Source: Pseudonocardiaceae bacterium YIM PH 21723 (lineage in GTDB: Bacteria; Actinomycetota; Actinomycetes; Mycobacteriales; Pseudonocardiaceae). Taken from it: a stretch of DNA of 51,076 nt. Made by a program: the position numbers and the translations under genes. This document shows, piece after piece, positions 1 to 7,962 of the stretch. The notes under the pieces are model-generated. The model had not been told where the DNA came from and did no database searches. It saw nothing but the letters and a program-made list of their open reading frames with translations. Positions within the stretch are counted from its first letter, which is position 1. Every line of letters begins with the position of its first letter. The DNA lies in assembly GCA_003600225.1 (NCBI GenBank), contig QZFT01000057.1:1-51076 (forward strand), in the 5' to 3' direction.

Positions 1-485
1 GGCTTTGGAGGGGGAGACGGGTGGGTGGGGCGTCTTTCCTGCCTGGCTGTTGGGTGGGGGCACGCCGGACTGGACTTTTTTTGGGGGAGTCGGGTTTGTG
101 AGCTTCCGGCGCGGATCTGCGCGTTGCAGGTGGGGCTTCTGGGGTTGGTGGTGTTCTTGTGGGTGAACAGGGTGGGGTTGTTCCTGGTTAAAGACGAAAA
201 TCGGGGCCGAAAACGTCTTTAACCAGGAACAACCCCTTTGTCCACAATGGACTCACTGCTCATTTACCGGCTCCAGCCACGCCACCACGGGCAAGACCGC
301 CACGAACAGTGACCCCGAGCCCCATCGGCCCCGGAAACCCAGGCCCAGCGGCGCTCCCCGACCACACCCGGTCACCCCCACCCCGCGCAGCGGCCCCAGA
401 ACACCCAGACAGGCGCGCCCCACTCAACGCCCAGGCAACAAAGACGCGGCCCGAAGCCCAACTCCCCCTCCAAAGCCGCCTTCGA
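1..485. repeat. Palindromic dispersed element, copy R1 (left edge cut by window)
   Basis: This stretch has the same architecture as 37439-37934: an outer arm, a central long hairpin (174-236) and an inverted outer arm. The left arm near 1-70 (GGCTTTGGAGGGGGAGACGG at the start) matches 37455-37520. The right arm near 405-485 is the reverse complement of the same arm. Bases flanking the central hairpin (TTTGTCCA, TGGACTCA, near 237-256) also match the other copy on its opposite strand. About 16 bases of the left end lie outside the window. A short frame across the left half (25-222) resembles a frame in copy R2, but frames are not kept across all arms, so I read this as a DNA or RNA element, not a gene. 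Confidence 0.8.
174..236. other. Perfect 23-bp hairpin at the centre of R1
   Basis: Bases 174-196 and 214-236 are exact reverse complements (the arm contains TTCCTGGTTAAAGACG), with a 17-base loop. The equivalent hairpin in copy R2 (37687-37745) keeps the pairing but has an A-T pair where this one has G196-C214. That is a compensating change. It may be a bidirectional terminator or the core of a structured RNA. Confidence 0.75.
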
Positions 486-582
486 CAACCACCAGACTCA
501 ACCGACCACAAAACCCACCCCGAACAACCACCACCAAACGACCTCAAGGCCGCCCCAGGCTCGGACCACCCGCAGCAAGCAG

Positions 583-610
583 TTATCCCCAGCCCAACCG
601 GTTATCCACA
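583..610 (+). promoter_or_regulatory. DnaA-box-like pair upstream of the copper operon
   Basis: TTATCCACA (602-610) matches the classical DnaA box exactly, and TTATCCCCA (583-591) differs at one base. Both point the same way, 19 bases apart. They lie in the 486-776 gap between repeat R1 and the first gene, where I see nothing else. Binding by DnaA is inferred from the motif only. Confidence 0.4.
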
Positions 611-776
611 GAAAATCCCCAACCCCACCCAGCCCAAGTTGATCTTCGGTAGCGTTCGCAATGGGACGTCCCCCCTGGGCGGGCGGGGGATATCCGGTGG
701 CGGGATGGCGATCTTGGAAATTCGGGGCGGAGCAACCGGTTGAACCGTTTGGCGGCACAACTACGTAACTCTGGTC

Positions 777-1361
777 GTGAGCAATGCGATCCGGGGTGCC
801 GGGACGTTGACCAGCCGGGTTAATGTTTCGGCCGTGGCGACGACGATGGTGAACCCGAACGTGGGTGCACTGCGCGTTGCCCGGGGCAGCATTCTCGCTG
901 CCACCTCGGCGGCACTGTCTGTGCTCGGCCACGTCATCGGTGGCGGCGACATCCCCACCGGCCTCGGCGTGTGGCCACAGATCCTGCTGCTGGGCACCGC
1001 CGGCATCGCACTCGCCGGGCGGCAGCACAGCCTGATCGGCATCGGCACCGCGCTGGGAACAGCTCAGGTGGCCCTGCACTTCACGCTGACGAGCGGCCAC
1101 GGTCACGGCCTCGATCCACGCATGGTGGTCGGGCACGTCCTCGCGGCCGCGTTGACCTGTGTACTGCTGCGGCGGGCCGAACGAATCCTGTTCGCCATGG
1201 CCGCGGCCCTGCGCATGCTGTTGCCCAAGCGCCTCGCCCCACCGCCCGTCACGTCCCGGCCACTGTGGGTGGCCGCCACGCATCGCGGCTGGTCACTGGG
1301 CGAAAACGAGTGCCACCTCACGCACCCCCAGCGCGGACCTCCCGTCTCTTTCTCCCGTTAA
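777..1361 (+). CDS. Small membrane protein heading the copper operon (function unknown)
   Basis: A 194-residue protein from a GTG start, with an ATG alternative at 846 (residue 24). It has several hydrophobic segments, near residues 35-60, 65-85, 88-105 and 115-140, and a His-rich GHGHG stretch near residue 107 that could face a metal. The last 50 residues are basic and look cytoplasmic. It lies 58 bases ahead of the YcnI gene on the same strand, so it probably belongs to the copper-handling unit. I do not recognise a named family. The His motif and neighbours suggest a metal-related membrane role, but this is inference from context. Confidence 0.7.
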   Translation: MSNAIRGAGTLTSRVNVSAVATTMVNPNVGALRVARGSILAATSAALSVLGHVIGGGDIPTGLGVWPQILLLGTAGIALAGRQHSLIGIGTALGTAQVALHFTLTSGHGHGLDPRMVVGHVLAAALTCVLLRRAERILFAMAAALRMLLPKRLAPPPVTSRPLWVAATHRGWSLGENECHLTHPQRGPPVSFSR

Positions 1362-1419
1362 GCGAATAACCGCACCGGACGGCCCCGGCGCGGCCCTACT
1401 CCCTTGGAGAAAAAGAGAC

Positions 1420-2124
1420 ATGTCTACTTCTCGTCCCCTGGTGCGCGTGGCTGCCGTGGCCGCAGCCACCGCTCTGCTCGGCCTCGGCACCGCCGGCGTC
1501 GCCTTCGCGCACGTCACCGTGCAGCCCGGCGCCGCCCCCAAGGGTGGCTACTTCGTCACCTCCGTGCGCGTGCCCAACGAGTCCGCCACCGCGGGCACCA
1601 CCAAGGTGGAGATCAAGCTCCCGCAGGACCACCCGCTGTCCTCCGTGCGTACCCAGGCCGTTCCCGGCTGGACCGCCACGCTGACCAAGGGCCCCCTGGC
1701 CAAGCCGCTGGAGAGCCACGGCAAGAAGATCACCGAGGCGGTCACCAGCATCACCTGGACCGCCAACGAGGGCACCAAGATCGGCCAGGGCCAGTACCAG
1801 GACTTCCCGATCTCCCTCGGCCCGCTGCCGAAGGACACCGACCAGCTGGTGCTGCCCGCCGCCCAGACCTACGAGGACGGCAACGTCGTCAACTGGGACC
1901 AGAAGGCCGAAGAGGGCAAGGAGGAGCCGGAGCACCCGGCTCCCGTGCTGAAGCTGACCGCCGCCGTCGCCGATGGTCACGGCCACGGTGACGAGGCCGA
2001 GGCGACCGCCTCCTACGACGCCACCGCCCGCTGGCTGGGCGGCGCCGGCCTGATCGTCGGCGCGCTGGGCCTCGGCTTCGGCGCCGGCTCGGTGCTGCGC
2101 AACCGCAAGAAGAGCAACGCATGA
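1420..2124 (+). CDS. YcnI/DUF1775 family exported copper-associated protein
   Basis: A 234-residue exported, membrane-anchored protein. A signal peptide spans residues 1-30 with predicted cleavage AFA|H31, leaving a mature protein that starts HVTVQP. This N-terminal His is the copper ligand described for YcnI-type proteins (a monohistidine brace). The DUF1775 body covers about residues 31-165. A His-rich linker (GHGHGD) and a C-terminal transmembrane helix (about 205-225) followed by RNRKKS anchor it facing outwards. The ATG at 1420 follows a GGAGA ribosome site. The stop overlaps the copC start (ATGA), so the two are translationally coupled. It probably works with CopC and CopD to bind and import copper. 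Confidence 0.92.
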   Translation: MSTSRPLVRVAAVAAATALLGLGTAGVAFAHVTVQPGAAPKGGYFVTSVRVPNESATAGTTKVEIKLPQDHPLSSVRTQAVPGWTATLTKGPLAKPLESHGKKITEAVTSITWTANEGTKIGQGQYQDFPISLGPLPKDTDQLVLPAAQTYEDGNVVNWDQKAEEGKEEPEHPAPVLKLTAAVADGHGHGDEAEATASYDATARWLGGAGLIVGALGLGFGAGSVLRNRKKSNA

Positions 2125-2666
2125 TCAATGCCGCTCTGCGGCTGTTCGGAGCGGCGCTGGTCACCGGGATCGTCCTGGTGGCCGGCGCCGGCCCCGCCGC
2201 CGCCCACAACGCGCTGACCGCGAGCAATCCCGCCAAGGGCGCGGAGATCGCCACCGGCCCGGAGAAGGTCGTACTGACCTTCGACCAGGAGGTGCAGGCC
2301 GGGTTCAACACCGTGCAGGTGATCGGCCCGGACGGCTCCTCGCATTGGGAGGGCAGCCCGGTGACCATCGAGAACACCTCGGTGGTGACCCCGCTCAACC
2401 CGCTGGGCCCGGCGGGCAAGTACACGATCAAGTACCGCATCCTGTCCGCGGACGGGCACCCGGTGGGCGACAGCTTCAGCTTCACCCTGACCCAGGCGGG
2501 CACCGGTCAGCCGGTCACCCCCGCCGCCCAGGACGGCGAGGCGAAGCCCGAGGAGTCCGGCAAGTCCGGCGAGACTCCGGTCTGGCCGTGGATCGTCGGC
2601 GCCGTCGTGCTGCTCGCCGGTGGCGTTGTGCTCGCCATGCGTCTGGGCCGTACCGTCGACGAGTGA
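2121..2666 (+). CDS. copC: CopC-family copper-binding protein, membrane anchored
   Basis: A 181-residue protein. The signal peptide ends AAA|H29, so the mature protein begins with His as in CopC proteins, whose Cu(II) site uses the N-terminal His plus the Asp and His of a DGHPV motif. That motif (SADGHPVGDSFSF) is present near residue 112. The CopC beta-barrel spans about 29-127, followed by an acidic, Pro-rich linker and a transmembrane helix (about 153-173) with a short basic tail. Actinobacterial CopC proteins often carry such an anchor. The gene overlaps ycnI by four bases, and copD starts inside its stop codon. Confidence 0.93.
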   Translation: MINAALRLFGAALVTGIVLVAGAGPAAAHNALTASNPAKGAEIATGPEKVVLTFDQEVQAGFNTVQVIGPDGSSHWEGSPVTIENTSVVTPLNPLGPAGKYTIKYRILSADGHPVGDSFSFTLTQAGTGQPVTPAAQDGEAKPEESGKSGETPVWPWIVGAVVLLAGGVVLAMRLGRTVDE

Positions 2667-3634
2667 CGAACGGCCGCAAGAACTCCGCCCCGGTCCCGGC
2701 ACTGCCGGGACCGGGGCGGTTGCTTGTGCTGTGGGCGACGCTGGCCGCGCTCGGCGCGGGCCTGATCAGCTCCGGGCTGAACGCCGAGACGGGTGTGCTG
2801 GTCCGGGTCGCCCGGCTGCTGTTCGACCTGACGGGCGCGGGTGCCGTGGGCATCGCGGTCACGGCTCTGCTGATTCGCGGGCACGGCGGTCGTGCCGAGC
2901 GGGACGGCCTGGCCGCCGCCCGGCGGGCCGGAGTCGCGCTCGGCGGACTGTGGTCGGTCAGCACGCTGGTGTTGTTGTTCCTGTTGGCCGCCGACCTCTC
3001 GCCGGCCGGGCTGCGGGTGCCGGTGGCCGATTTCCTGCGCTACGCCACGGACACGATCTCCGGTCGCTGCCTGCTGGCCACCCTCGCCGCCGCCCTGCTC
3101 ACCGCGGCACTGCACCGGTTCGCCGCCCGGGTGCCGCCGCAGGCTCCGCTGCTCGTCGCGGCGGCGGGCGTACTGCCGCTGGCGTTGTCCGGGCACGCCA
3201 CCGATGACCACTCGTCGCTCGCGGCGTGGCTACTCACCCTGCACGTGCTGGGCGCGGTGATCTGGGCGGGCGGGCTGGCCACGACCGTCGGGCTGCTGGC
3301 CACCCGGCGTGGTCTGCTGGCGCACGTGTTGCCGCGCTTCTCCCGGGTCGCCGGCGGTTCGCTGATCGCCGTGACCGCGGGCGGGCTGCTGACCGCGGCG
3401 CTGGTGCTGCCCGGTCCGGCGGCGCTCGCCACCCCGTACGGCTGGCTGCTCTTCGGTAAGACCGCGGCGCTGCTGGCGGCCGCCGGACTCGGCGGTCATG
3501 TGCGGGGCAGACTGCTGGATCGGGTCGCCCGGCACCAGCCCGGCACCTTCGGCCGGTGGGTCGCCGTGGAGCTGACGGTGCTCGCCGGGGCCATAGCTTT
3601 GGCCGCCACGCTCGCCGCGACGCCGGTCCAGTAA
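2663..3634 (+). CDS. copD: CopD-family copper transport membrane protein
   Basis: A 323-residue polytopic membrane protein. The GTG start at 2663 overlaps the copC stop (GTGA). About eight hydrophobic segments run through the sequence, and the conserved CopD half is the C-terminal part. His residues in or beside helices (GHATDDHSS near 178 and TLHVLGAVIWAGG near 194) are typical of the family. CopD is thought to carry copper across the membrane after delivery by CopC. No stand-alone copper chaperone or CopY/CsoR regulator is visible nearby. The whole unit 777-3634 reads as one operon. Confidence 0.9.
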   Translation: MTNGRKNSAPVPALPGPGRLLVLWATLAALGAGLISSGLNAETGVLVRVARLLFDLTGAGAVGIAVTALLIRGHGGRAERDGLAAARRAGVALGGLWSVSTLVLLFLLAADLSPAGLRVPVADFLRYATDTISGRCLLATLAAALLTAALHRFAARVPPQAPLLVAAAGVLPLALSGHATDDHSSLAAWLLTLHVLGAVIWAGGLATTVGLLATRRGLLAHVLPRFSRVAGGSLIAVTAGGLLTAALVLPGPAALATPYGWLLFGKTAALLAAAGLGGHVRGRLLDRVARHQPGTFGRWVAVELTVLAGAIALAATLAATPVQ

Positions 3635-3706
3635 TCGACCGGTCACCTAGCGTCACGTGGGTTTATACGGAACGAAGTTGTTGAAAGTTCTTCAGCGTTG
3701 GGCGGT

Positions 3707-3732
3707 GTTATCCACAGGTACCTGTGGATAAC
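3707..3732. promoter_or_regulatory. 26-bp perfect palindrome made of two inverted DnaA boxes
   Basis: Bases 3707-3732 form a perfect palindrome containing TTATCCACA (3708-3716) and TGTGGATAA (3723-3731). Both match the DnaA consensus exactly. It sits between the convergent copD and the small minus-strand gene at 3822. It has no loop and no T-tract, so it is a poor terminator and a better protein-binding site. Confidence 0.55.
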
Positions 3733-3821
3733 TTGTTCTCGGTGTGCACCAACTTGAGCGCTCAGCAACCGATGGGTTACGCATCGGCCCGACAAAAGAT
3801 CATGGCGTTGTCGATGAGCGG

Positions 3822-4139
3822 TCAGTCCTGCTCGGTGAGCTGCGGCGTTGCCCGGACCGAACGAAGATCATCGAGGCGCAGCACGGCCAATCGGCCCCGG
3901 CGCTCGAGCTCTTTACGGCTGATCCAGCCCGCCGCGTAGTGCCGGTAGGCCTGCGCCAGCAACACGAGCTCGGCGAGGTAGTCCGCCGAACGCCGCCTGC
4001 TCGCCTCACTGAGGCCGGCGAGCAACGGCAGCTGGCCGTCGACCAGCTCATCCAACAGCTCAGCGGCACGAACCGCGCGCTTCGCACGCCAACCGATCCT
4101 GCCGTAGCGCTGGCCAAATCCCCACACAGCCGCACCCAC
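3822..4139 (-). CDS. Hypothetical small helical protein
   Basis: A 105-residue frame with a GTG start and an AAGG just upstream. The product is Arg- and Leu-rich and looks all-helical, with no membrane segment and no motif I recognise. Composition and third-position GC look coding. It lies on the same strand as, and 159 bases downstream of, the kinase gene at 4299, so it could be a late gene of that unit. A longer frame in another register (3800-4249) is less convincing. Confidence 0.5.
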   Translation of the reverse strand: MGAAVWGFGQRYGRIGWRAKRAVRAAELLDELVDGQLPLLAGLSEASRRRSADYLAELVLLAQAYRHYAAGWISRKELERRGRLAVLRLDDLRSVRATPQLTEQD

Positions 4140-4298
4140 CTTGCCTCGTTGACCGCCCCCCGGCGCCCAGCACGGAGGTAATGGTCAAGCAGCTTCCCAA
4201 CTGCGACAAGAATCGCTACCCGATGCGGCAGTGTTACGCGGTCTGTCAACGCTTACCTGTGGACAGCAGGTGCATCGACTGCTAATGCAGCCTTCTGA

Positions 4299-5201
4299 CT
4301 AGCGGAAAGGCGTCCAATGGACGGTGGTGTCGCCGGTGCGGAATCCGTCCATCCGGCGCTGCCATTCGGCGCGCACGGTGGGATTGCTGCGCAGGATGGG
4401 CAGCACGCTGGTGGTGAGTTTGAGTTCGCGCAGGGTGCGCAGCACCCGGAAACCGGGCCATTCCCGCACGTCGAAGCCGTAGGCGGCGATCAACTCGTCA
4501 TTGCAGGTGCTGGGCCTGCCGAACCGCAGCTCGGACAGGGCGACCGGGATGAGATCCCATTCGGCCGGGCCGACGCAGGTGGAATCGAAGTCACAGAGCA
4601 CGGCCCCGTGCTGACCGGCGATCAGGTTGCCCAGGTGGGCGTCGCCGTGCACCAGGGCCCTGGGCAGCGCGAACTCGAGTTCGCGCAGCTCAGCGAGTAC
4701 GGAGTCGCACTGGTCGAGCAGGAAGGCCCGGTTGCCGGCGTCCAGGTCCTCGGCGTCGCCGAGCCTGCGCAGCACGTCATCCAGGGGGTTCCAGGCGGGT
4801 AGCGGGAAGCTGGGCGGCGGAACCGCGTGCATACATCGGAGCAGCCGGCCCAGGTCGGTGCCGTTGACCAGCGGGCCGGCGCTGTCCACGTACTGCCAGA
4901 TGGTGCCCACATAGCCGTCCACGACCACCGGCTGGTCGAAACCGGCCAGCAGCCGGGCGGCGGGAATGTCGTGCTCAGCGAGCCATTCGGCCACCCGGAC
5001 GACCTTGTAGGCACGGTGCCGGAGAGCCTCGGAGGCCACGATGCGGACCACGGCGTACTCGTTCGGCAGGCGGTAGACCGCGTTGTTGGTGAATCGCAGA
5101 AGCTGGGCGCCCCGATGGTCGAGGCCATGGACCTGACACATCTGCCGGAGAACAGCGGCGAGTCGTTCGGTGGCGAAACGCCCAGCTCGTGCGGTTTTCA
5201 C
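4299..5201 (-). CDS. Aminoglycoside-phosphotransferase-family kinase
   Basis: A 300-residue protein of the APH/choline-kinase fold. Near residue 182 is LVHGDAHLGNL, the catalytic HGDxxxxN loop. About 20 residues later CDFDSTCVGP supplies the metal-binding Asp. The N-lobe has a VVRIVASE stretch likely to carry nucleotide contacts, though a clear catalytic Lys is less obvious. The GTG start at 5201 has an AGGGG site and lies 7 bases after the stop of the upstream regulator, so the two are co-transcribed. The substrate is unknown. Such kinases beside XRE/TPR regulators are frequent in actinomycetes and need not give antibiotic resistance. Confidence 0.8.
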   Translation of the reverse strand: MKTARAGRFATERLAAVLRQMCQVHGLDHRGAQLLRFTNNAVYRLPNEYAVVRIVASEALRHRAYKVVRVAEWLAEHDIPAARLLAGFDQPVVVDGYVGTIWQYVDSAGPLVNGTDLGRLLRCMHAVPPPSFPLPAWNPLDDVLRRLGDAEDLDAGNRAFLLDQCDSVLAELRELEFALPRALVHGDAHLGNLIAGQHGAVLCDFDSTCVGPAEWDLIPVALSELRFGRPSTCNDELIAAYGFDVREWPGFRVLRTLRELKLTTSVLPILRSNPTVRAEWQRRMDGFRTGDTTVHWTPFR

Positions 5202-5208
5202 GTAGCCC

Positions 5209-6576
5209 CTAGGTACGTCCGAGGTTCTTGATACGTTCTGCCAGGTCAGCGGCATCGGAGTTCGCCGACCGGGCCTTGGCCTCGATCATCAGCGGCTCCA
5301 TGCGGTCGGCGATTCGCGTGGACTTCACGCTCTCGCCCGCCTCCAGCGCGGACCGGCCTACCCGGATCCCGTGGTCGATGTCGCCCTCCCGAAGGTGGTT
5401 GATCGCCAGCGAGGTCAGGTTGAAGGCCCGGTTGCGCTGATACTGCTGGCCGTAGGCGGCAATGGCCTTGGTCAGCGGCGGGATCGCGTACCTGGTGTAC
5501 TTCGCGTCCTGCCCGGACAACACGGTGAACACGGTGCCCACCATGGCGTGCAGGTCGGTGTCGTTGAAGAACTTGACCCAGTCCGGGCTCTCCTCCAGGT
5601 TCGCCCTGGAGAACTCGTTCTTCGACATGTTGATCAGCGTCTTGGCTTGTTCTTCCTTGCCGAGCAGGGCGTATGCCCATGCTTCGTTGGCGCACAACAG
5701 GGCGACCGTGTGGGCGTCACCGGTGTTCTGCGCGGCGATCTGGCCGAGCTGGAACAGCTTCAGTGCGTCATCCGGCGCCTTGTGATGCAGGTAGAGCCGC
5801 CCTGTCCGGTAGAGCAGGTTGGCCACCAAGGTCTGGTTGTCGCCCTCTTTGGCAAGTTCGAGGGCCCGCGCGTAGTGGGTGCGCGCCGTGTCGATGAGTC
5901 CGGTGTCGAAGGATGTCCAGCCAGCCAGTCCGTGCAGGTCGGCGAGGGCAACATAGAGTTCCCGTTTGACCTGCTCGGTCGCACTGGCCTGGAGCAACTG
6001 CTGGGCCCATTGCAGCTGGGCGACAACAGCGTCCCGGCAGAAGCCACCGCCGTACTGGTAGTCGAGGGTGCGAAGCACCCTCGTGGCAGCGGTGATCTGC
6101 CGGACATCGGTCGAACCAATGCGGTTCGGGGTGGGTGTCTGCGCAGGACTGGCGACCCAATGGCCCATGTCCTGGCCGAACACCGCGGCCCCCATCGTCA
6201 CGGCGGCGGCGTGCGCAAGAAACTTACGGCGCTTCACCGACTCGTCCTCCTCAGCCTGGACGTCGTCGGTCGGACCGACGACTGTCACTGCCGTGGTCTC
6301 GTCATAGGCGAGACCCATGTATCCCCTGGGGATTTCTAGCCCGTCGGCGATACGTGCGAGCACGTCATATGCCATGACCTGGCGGCCTTTGAGGATCTCG
6401 GAGACCTCTGACTGGGATTGGCCGGTGAGTGCGGCGATTTGGCGCTGGCTTACACCTACTCGGCGCAACAGTCGGTAGACCGTGCTGATGTCCCTGCGAG
6501 CCAGGGCATCCCGCATATCCCGCTGGTCCCAGACATCTGGGGTTACGGGAGAACCTTGGGATCCGATGGTGTTCAT
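5209..6576 (-). CDS. XRE-family regulator with TPR-like C-terminal domain (NsdA-like)
   Basis: A 455-residue protein. Residues about 35-80 are a Cro/C1-type helix-turn-helix (SQRQIAALTGQSQSEVSEIL). A basic RRKFL followed by a short hydrophobic run lies near residue 117. The remaining residues (about 165-450) are helical repeats of TPR character. The layout resembles the Streptomyces NsdA family, negative regulators of development and antibiotic production, but I cannot confirm orthology. ATG start at 6576. The kinase at 4299 follows within 10 bases, so this regulator probably leads a two-gene operon. Confidence 0.82.
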   Translation of the reverse strand: MNTIGSQGSPVTPDVWDQRDMRDALARRDISTVYRLLRRVGVSQRQIAALTGQSQSEVSEILKGRQVMAYDVLARIADGLEIPRGYMGLAYDETTAVTVVGPTDDVQAEEDESVKRRKFLAHAAAVTMGAAVFGQDMGHWVASPAQTPTPNRIGSTDVRQITAATRVLRTLDYQYGGGFCRDAVVAQLQWAQQLLQASATEQVKRELYVALADLHGLAGWTSFDTGLIDTARTHYARALELAKEGDNQTLVANLLYRTGRLYLHHKAPDDALKLFQLGQIAAQNTGDAHTVALLCANEAWAYALLGKEEQAKTLINMSKNEFSRANLEESPDWVKFFNDTDLHAMVGTVFTVLSGQDAKYTRYAIPPLTKAIAAYGQQYQRNRAFNLTSLAINHLREGDIDHGIRVGRSALEAGESVKSTRIADRMEPLMIEAKARSANSDAADLAERIKNLGRT

Positions 6577-6937
6577 CTAGCGCCGCCTCCGTCCAACGGG
6601 CGTCCATCGCAGAGTAAGGGCAGCCAAAGCCCTGGTGAAGCGTTCATAGGTGATGCTGATCGGCCCCACTAAAGACCGTTGACCGCTCACCGTGGAACTC
6701 GTTCCGTTCGGCGCCCGAGTACCCCATTTGCGGTCATATGAGAGCAACCTTGTCATCAGCGGCCGAACGGACCAAACCGGGTCAGTGCTTCTCGGTTGGG
6801 TGTTATCCCCCACCCAACCAGACCCGGCAAGGAAGTTCGGACCTCAGCCACTCAAAGGTGGCGCGGCAGGCACCGATTCGTCGCAGTTCCCCGACTGCGC
6901 GTGATCGGAACTACCGGATGTCGGTCCCCAACGACAT
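6577..6937. other. Divergent promoter gap
   Basis: This stretch separates the minus-strand XRE regulator and the plus-strand gene at 6938, so promoters for both should lie here. A near-palindrome GGAACTCGTTCC lies near 6693-6704. I see no convincing gene. The short minus-strand frame 6577-6813 lacks a ribosome site. Confidence 0.35.
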
Positions 6938-7306
6938 ATGGATGGTGAAGGTTCAGTGGACGAGATTCTCGGCAGGGTGTTGCGCAACGCCGTTTGGGAG
7001 CGCCTCGACCTGCTCAGCGAACTTGCCGACCGGGCCGACAACATCTCTCTGGCGTCTGTGGCCCGATCCGAACTGCCACGACTCACCGAATCCTGGCGGG
7101 AGCTGCTCGCTGCTCACGAAGCCGATGAGCGCGGTAACTGCCCAGAGTGCTCCACCCGCTGGCGTCAGCAGAAGGCGCCATGCTCGGTGTGGAGGTCCGC
7201 ATACGAACACCTGGTTGCCGGTGGACTCCCCACCCACCGCCCAGGTCGGCACATGCGCCCCACCAGGACTGCCGCGCCGGCCCTCGCAGGGGCTGGAGCG
7301 CGGTAA
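6938..7306 (+). CDS. Small conserved-looking protein with a Cys motif
   Basis: A 122-residue protein, acidic and helical in its first 70 residues. It then has a CPECSTRWRQQKAPC motif near 68-82 that could bind zinc. The last 30 residues are Pro/Arg/Ala-rich and probably disordered. I do not recognise a characterised family. The ATG at 6938 is followed by a second ATG two codons later. It stands alone between the divergent regulator and a long non-coding gap. Confidence 0.6.
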   Translation: MDGEGSVDEILGRVLRNAVWERLDLLSELADRADNISLASVARSELPRLTESWRELLAAHEADERGNCPECSTRWRQQKAPCSVWRSAYEHLVAGGLPTHRPGRHMRPTRTAAPALAGAGAR

Positions 7307-7962
7307 CCCGCGGCGGCATCGACTTTCGGACCCCCGATCCGAGCACCCAGGTCGATCTGCCGCCCCGTGGCCGGCGGTTCCCCCGCCTCGCACCCCCGAC
7401 CGGGGCGTGTGTACCGCCGGCCCAAAGCCTTCCGGGGAGGTGTGCTCGCACAGTGAGCTCGCCTCATCGGCTTTGCAACAACATTGGGGGGCCACGGCCC
7501 CCACGGTGCCTTTTACGACAACTACATAGACGTCCGCGGGCTGGTGCTGCCGCACTCCCTCCCCCCGACCAGCACCAGTCTGCGGATTCTCAGCGGCATG
7601 GGCGCGAAACCGAGAGCGCACTCATGTCTGGCGGGAAGCCCCAACCCCCCGATGGGGCTTTCCGCCGCTGAAACGTCAATGCCCTGTAGGCCGCCGCACG
7701 GCCGATCACGACGGGCGGGTTCGATGCCTCCTCCAACATCGAACCCGCCCGTCATTTCTTTTACCCATGCCCGTCGGTGGACTGACGTCGCACCCCGCAT
7801 TCGTATGCGACCGGTACGATGGTGATCGTTTCGATGCTCCATCTCGCCCTCAGTCGTGTCCCCCGACCAGTGCAATCGTGAGGTGCAATCCCCTCACGCG
7901 AAAGAGTTTCACCTCTGGCGTATGCAGAATGGCCGCAGAACTAAGGAGGGTTCGGCAAGATC
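7307..7962 (+). other. 656-base gap with three strong stem-loops
   Basis: There is no convincing gene here. Three stem-loops lie in order: 7533-7586 (CTGGTGCTG pairing with CAGCACCAG, with outer TCCGC/GCGGA), 7630-7666 (13-bp stem with one G-T pair) and 7710-7753 (17-bp perfect stem followed by T-rich sequence). This could be the 3' end of the upstream transcript, a small RNA, or a structured leader ahead of the TetR gene. Confidence 0.45.
7710..7762 (+). terminator. Strong intrinsic terminator
   Basis: Bases 7710-7726 (GACGGGCGGGTTCGATG) pair perfectly with 7737-7753. The run ATTTCTTTT follows on the plus strand. Confidence 0.75.

Noticed and set aside
25-222. A 65-aa frame resembling one in R2 (37699-37929)
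   Set aside because: The similarity comes from the DNA repeat. Other arms of the same repeat are read in different frames, and no ribosome site is present.
3707-3732. Calling this locus oriC
   Set aside because: Only two boxes are present, there is no AT-rich unwinding element, and dnaA/dnaN/gyrB are not adjacent. The gene order places oriC to the right of the window.
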